A stretch of DNA of 8,477 nt, taken from assembly GCA_947086625.1 (NCBI GenBank), contig CAMTZV010000034.1, forward strand, positions 1 through 8,477, in the 5' to 3' direction. Below, piece after piece: positions 5,262-8,477 of the stretch (positions within the stretch are counted from its first letter, which is position 1; each line of letters begins with the position of its first letter). Source of the stretch: an uncultured bacterium (GTDB lineage: Bacteria > Bacillota > Clostridia > Lachnospirales > Lachnospiraceae). Below the pieces are notes generated by a model. The model was not told the origin of the DNA and made no database searches. It saw only the letters and a list, made by a program, of their open reading frames with translations. The translations under genes were made by a program, and so were the position numbers.

Positions 5262-7730
5262 TTATCCAAGCAGCCGCTGCAACAGCTTCACGCACTCCGC
5301 CGCGTCGCCCGAATAGCCGTCCGCGCCGATCTCCTGCGCGAACTCCTCCGTGATGCAGGCGCCGCCGATGATGACCTTTCCCGCAAAGCCCTTTTCCCGC
5401 GCGAGGCATACGACCTCCTTCATGCGCATCATCGTCGTCGTCATGAGCGCGGAAAGGCCGATCACCTGCGCGTTTTTTTCCATCGCGGTGTCCACGATCC
5501 GCTCCGCCGGCACGTCCTTGCCCAGGTCGATGACATTGTAGCCGTAGTTTTTGAGCAAAAGCACCACAAGGTTTTTCCCGATATCGTGGATATCGCCCTC
5601 CACCGTCGCGATGACAATGGTCGCAGCCGCATCCCCTGACCCATCCTTCACGAGCATCGGCTCTAGGTATTCGATGGCCGTCTGCATCGCATTCGCCGAG
5701 GCGATGAGCTGCGGCAGAAAATACGTCTGCTTTTCAAACCGTTCGCCCACCTCGCCGATGGCGGGGATCAGCCGCCCGTTTATAATATCGCCCGGCGACG
5801 CGCCGCCTGCGAGCGCCTCCTTCACATGCGCCACGATATGCTTTTTGTCGCCCTTTAACACGCTGGCAAAAATAATATCGTCCGCCTCCGCTTCCCGTTC
5901 CTTTCCCGGACGCGCGCTCTCCGGCGCTTTTTGCTGCTCAGCCGCCCGCTTCCTCGCCTCGTCCGCCTCCCGCGTCTCCCGGTTTTTCTCATATGCCTGC
6001 ATCCGTTCGATGTAGCGGATATCGCTCCCCGGCTTGTGCAGCAGCATGTCCGACGCGAACGCCGCGTTCATGAGAAGCTCCTGCGAGGGGTTCGCGATCG
6101 CCATCGTCAGCCCCTGCGCGATCGCCATCGTCAGAAACGCCGTGTTGACGAACGGGCGGTTCGGCAGGCCAAACGAGATGTTGGAGAGCCCGCACACCGT
6201 CGCAAGCCCCAGCTCGTCTTTGCAGTATCGGATCGTGTCAAAGCATTCCAGCGCCGCATCCTTATTCGCCCCGACGGTCGCGGTCAGCCCGTCCACGACG
6301 ATATCCTCCCGCGAAAATCCGAGCGCGTACGCGCGGGAGAGGATTTCGCGCACGATGCCGCGCTTCTCCTCCATCGTGGCCGGAAGCCCCGCGTCGGATA
6401 AGGGAAGCAGAATGAACATCGCGCCGTATTTCTTTACGACCGGAAGCAGCCGCTCGATTTTCTCGCGCTCGAGCGACACGGAATTTACGAGCGCCCGCCC
6501 CGGATAGCGCCGCAGCGCCGCCTCGAGCACCTCGACGCTGCTCGAATCAAAGCAGAGCGGCAGGCGCGTCGCCGTCAAAAGCTCCTCGAGCGCTGCCAGC
6601 ATCATCTCCTTCTCGTCGATGCCGTTCATTCCCATATTTACATCCAGGATGGCCGCGCCGTTCTCCTCCTGCTCCTGCGCCATCTGACACACCAGCTCAA
6701 GGCTGCCCTGCCGAAGCTGCTCCTGCAGCGCCTTTTTCCCGGTCGGGTTGATGCGCTCGCCCACGACTAAAAACGGGCCGTTTGGATCAATCTTAAGGAC
6801 GCTTCGCTCGGTTGCAAGCAGCCGCTCCTTTTTGGCCGCTATCCCCGGCGCGGGCATGTCCTTCACCGCCTGCGCAAGCGCGCGGATGTGCTCCGGCGTC
6901 GTCCCGCAGCAGCCTCCCACGATGGACGCGCCCGCGCGCACGAGCGCTGCGCCCGCCGCGGCAAAGTCCTCCGGGGACATCTCGTAAACGGTCGCGCCGT
7001 CCTTTAGCTTCGGCAGGCCCGCGTTCGGCTTTGCCAGAATCGGGATGTTTGCCACCCCGCGCATCTGTTCTACCGCGCCAAGCATCTCCGCGGGCCCGCT
7101 CGAGCAGTTCAGCCCCACCGCATCCGCGCCGAGGCTTTGCAGCACGACCATCGCCGTCCCCGCATCCGTCCCGTAGAGCGTGCGCCCGTCGGATTCATAC
7201 GTCAGGCTCGCCATCACGGGCAGGTCGCACTCCTCGCGGATGGCGATGAGCGCCGCACGCGTCTCCTGTAAGCTCATCATCGTCTCCACGACGAACAGAT
7301 CCACGCCGCCCGCAAGAAGCGCCCGCGCCTGCTGCCGGTACACATCGATAAGCTCTTCAAATTCCAGATCGCCCACCGGGGCAAGCTGCCTGCCCGTCAT
7401 CGTCAGATCGCCCGCCACGCGCGCGCCACTGCCCGCGACCGCCTCCCTTGTGAGCGCCACAAGCGCCCGGTTCATCTCCGCAAGCCGCCCCTCCAGCCCG
7501 TATTCCGCGAGCTTGATGCGGTTGGCGGTAAATGTCGGCGCGTAGACGATATCTGCCCCCGCCGCCGCGTACTCCTGCTGCAGCCCGATGATCGCCTGCG
7601 GATGCTCCAGTATCCACTGCTCCGGGCAGACGCCCACGGGCATCCCCGCCCGCTGCAGATTCGTTCCGGTCGCGCCGTCCAGCACGATGACGCGGCTCTC
7701 TATCATTTCACGAAATTGCTTTCTTTCCAT
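5262..7730 (-). CDS. metH: Cobalamin-dependent methionine synthase, short form without the reactivation domain
   Basis: This 822-residue protein transfers the methyl group of 5-methyltetrahydrofolate through cobalamin to homocysteine, making methionine in the cytoplasm. Domains in order: homocysteine-binding barrel (about 10-290) with zinc ligands C209 (GLNCSSGP) and C274/C275 (GGCCGTTPEH); pterin-binding barrel (about 315-570) with NPTGKK, DVNMG, FDSS and GLSNISFGLPNR; cobalamin cap (about 617-700) with FLPQLIASA; cobalamin Rossmann domain (about 702-822) with DIHDIGKN, where H715 is the lower cobalt ligand, and LSALMTTTM. The C-terminal S-adenosylmethionine reactivation domain of the roughly 1200-residue E. 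coli type is absent, as in many Clostridia, where a separate activation protein does this job. The linker at 580-616 is unusually long and charged. AAAGGA lies 14 nt before the ATG, farther than usual. The cysteine desulfurase gene ends 81 bp upstream. No SAM, T-box or cobalamin riboswitch is visible. Confidence 0.95.
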   Translation of the reverse strand: MERKQFREMIESRVIVLDGATGTNLQRAGMPVGVCPEQWILEHPQAIIGLQQEYAAAGADIVYAPTFTANRIKLAEYGLEGRLAEMNRALVALTREAVAGSGARVAGDLTMTGRQLAPVGDLEFEELIDVYRQQARALLAGGVDLFVVETMMSLQETRAALIAIREECDLPVMASLTYESDGRTLYGTDAGTAMVVLQSLGADAVGLNCSSGPAEMLGAVEQMRGVANIPILAKPNAGLPKLKDGATVYEMSPEDFAAAGAALVRAGASIVGGCCGTTPEHIRALAQAVKDMPAPGIAAKKERLLATERSVLKIDPNGPFLVVGERINPTGKKALQEQLRQGSLELVCQMAQEQEENGAAILDVNMGMNGIDEKEMMLAALEELLTATRLPLCFDSSSVEVLEAALRRYPGRALVNSVSLEREKIERLLPVVKKYGAMFILLPLSDAGLPATMEEKRGIVREILSRAYALGFSREDIVVDGLTATVGANKDAALECFDTIRYCKDELGLATVCGLSNISFGLPNRPFVNTAFLTMAIAQGLTMAIANPSQELLMNAAFASDMLLHKPGSDIRYIERMQAYEKNRETREADEARKRAAEQQKAPESARPGKEREAEADDIIFASVLKGDKKHIVAHVKEALAGGASPGDIINGRLIPAIGEVGERFEKQTYFLPQLIASANAMQTAIEYLEPMLVKDGSGDAAATIVIATVEGDIHDIGKNLVVLLLKNYGYNVIDLGKDVPAERIVDTAMEKNAQVIGLSALMTTTMMRMKEVVCLAREKGFAGKVIIGGACITEEFAQEIGADGYSGDAAECVKLLQRLLG

Positions 7731-7744
7731 AAAAATACGTGTAT

Positions 7745-7750
7745 TCCTTT
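7745..7750 (-). promoter_or_regulatory. Distant ribosome binding site of metH
   Basis: On the minus strand AAAGGA lies 14 nt before the metH ATG, well beyond the usual 5-9 nt. The spacer holds a weak inverted repeat, AATAC-AC-GTATT (7733-7744), that might shorten the effective distance if folded. No closer purine-rich site exists and the next in-frame ATG (codon 9) has no better one, so the annotated start is kept. Confidence 0.35.
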
Positions 7751-7811
7751 CTTTCGTCTCTCGCTCGTTTTCAGCCGTTTTATTCTTTCACAGCTTTCCG
7801 TTCGTCTTATT

Positions 7812-8477
7812 CTACTCTTTCTTCAGTATTTTTACAAGATGTTTCAGTGTCTTCAATGTATAGGAAAGCCCGGCGGCGTTTGTGTCCTTTCCGAGCGTCA
7901 TGCGGATGCACGAAAATGCCTGCTTATCGCTCATGCCCAGCGCCTTCAGCACGTGGGACGGCTCCGCGGACGCACTGTTGCAGGCGCTTCCCGCCGAGAC
8001 GCAGATGCCCGCCTCGTCTAAGAGCAGCACGAGATTTGACGCCTCGATGCCGGAAAAACAGATGTTGACATTGTTCGGAAGCCGGTGCTCGAAGCTGCCC
8101 ACCAGAAACGCTCCCGGGATTTCCGTACAGATATGATGGATAAAGCGGTCGCGCAGATCCCGCTCCCGCGCTGCCGTCTCCTCCATCCGCGCAAAGCTTA
8201 TCTCCGCCGCCTTCGCCATGCCGACGATACCCGGCACATTCTCGGTGCCCGCACGCCTGCCGTTCTCCTGTCCGCCGCCCTGGATCATGCTCCCGGTGCG
8301 CAGCCCCTGCTTCATATATAAAAAGCCGCAGCCCTTCGGCCCGTAAAATTTATGACTGCTGGCGGAAAGCATATGCACATTCCAGCCCTCCACGTCAATC
8401 GGGATCTGCCCGTAGGCCTGCACGGCGTCCGTGTGGAACAGCACACCCCGCCGCTTCGCAATCCGCCCAATCGCCTC
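7812..8477 (-). CDS. Cysteine desulfurase, NifS/IscS type, C-terminal part (5' end outside window)
   Basis: The frame enters at the right edge and ends at a TAG, giving the last 221 residues of an enzyme usually 380-400 long. It removes sulfur from cysteine with pyridoxal phosphate, leaving alanine and an enzyme persulfide for iron-sulfur clusters or tRNA thiolation. In this fragment, HTDAVQ (15-20) supplies the cofactor-contacting Asp and Gln, and SSHKFYGPKG (40-49) supplies the Schiff-base lysine K43. GGGQENGRRAGTEN (67-80) is the family signature, and SAGSACNS (161-168) carries the persulfide cysteine C166. All active-site residues in view are intact. The usual NTEEE-type segment near the end is replaced by DTNAAGLS (198-205), a mild departure. 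Whether it is the iron-sulfur paralogue or a tRNA-modification one cannot be decided without its 5' neighbours. It is probably transcribed in the same direction into metH, as no terminator is seen between them. Confidence 0.94.
   Translation of the reverse strand, partial: EAIGRIAKRRGVLFHTDAVQAYGQIPIDVEGWNVHMLSASSHKFYGPKGCGFLYMKQGLRTGSMIQGGGQENGRRAGTENVPGIVGMAKAAEISFARMEETAARERDLRDRFIHHICTEIPGAFLVGSFEHRLPNNVNICFSGIEASNLVLLLDEAGICVSAGSACNSASAEPSHVLKALGMSDKQAFSCIRMTLGKDTNAAGLSYTLKTLKHLVKILKKE

Noticed and set aside
5551..6507. Long plus-strand open frames opposite metH (5551-6015, 6034-6507) and similar ones elsewhere
   Set aside because: They lie antisense to well-supported domains, show Ser/Arg/Ala-rich composition typical of shadow frames in GC-rich DNA, and have no family motifs.
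7731..7811. Possible SAM, T-box or cobalamin riboswitch ahead of metH
   Set aside because: Only 81 bp are available. No conserved stems or box motifs are visible, and there is no terminator-like hairpin.

Overview
The window suggests a member of the Clostridia, most likely a fairly GC-rich Lachnospiraceae-type anaerobe. The reasons are strong GGGAGGAG-type ribosome binding sites, a short MetH-type methionine synthase without its reactivation domain, a lone CheV, and an intergenic repeat that I recall only loosely as typical of this family. The genus cannot be named from the sequence. All convincing genes lie on the minus strand, so transcription runs from high to low coordinates. Both ends of the window cut genes.

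From right to left, in transcription order: the C-terminal 221 residues of a NifS/IscS-type cysteine desulfurase (7812-8477); after 81 bp, an 822-residue cobalamin-dependent methionine synthase (5262-7730); after a short gap, a signalling cluster. The cluster holds a small single-pass membrane protein of unknown function (4669-5130) whose likely original N-terminus (to 5217) is cut off by an in-frame TAA, an OmpR-family response regulator (3996-4682), its sensor kinase (2494-3999) and a lipoprotein (1701-2456). The first three overlap by 14 and 4 bp and the lipoprotein follows after 37 bp, so they look like one operon.

The lipoprotein gene ends exactly at the edge of a 162-bp hairpin-rich element with 13-bp perfect terminal inverted repeats (1542-1703). 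The element looks like a MITE or similar non-autonomous repeat. It is flanked by near-identical 9-mers, and its terminal repeat supplies the lipoprotein's stop codon. Past it come a promoter with an extended -10 (1482-1490), a CheW-REC protein of the CheV type (529-1440), a long imperfect hairpin (462-501), and the first 141 residues of an acidic protein of unknown function (1-423) that runs off the left edge.

The cysteine desulfurase and MetH are housekeeping sulfur and one-carbon genes. The middle cluster is probably an envelope-sensing two-component system with two accessory membrane-associated proteins. CheV suggests a chemotactic organism, although no other chemotaxis gene is in view. 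I see no phage, CRISPR, toxin-antitoxin or defence system. The most unusual items are the element placed at the lipoprotein stop codon and the interrupted start of the membrane protein gene.
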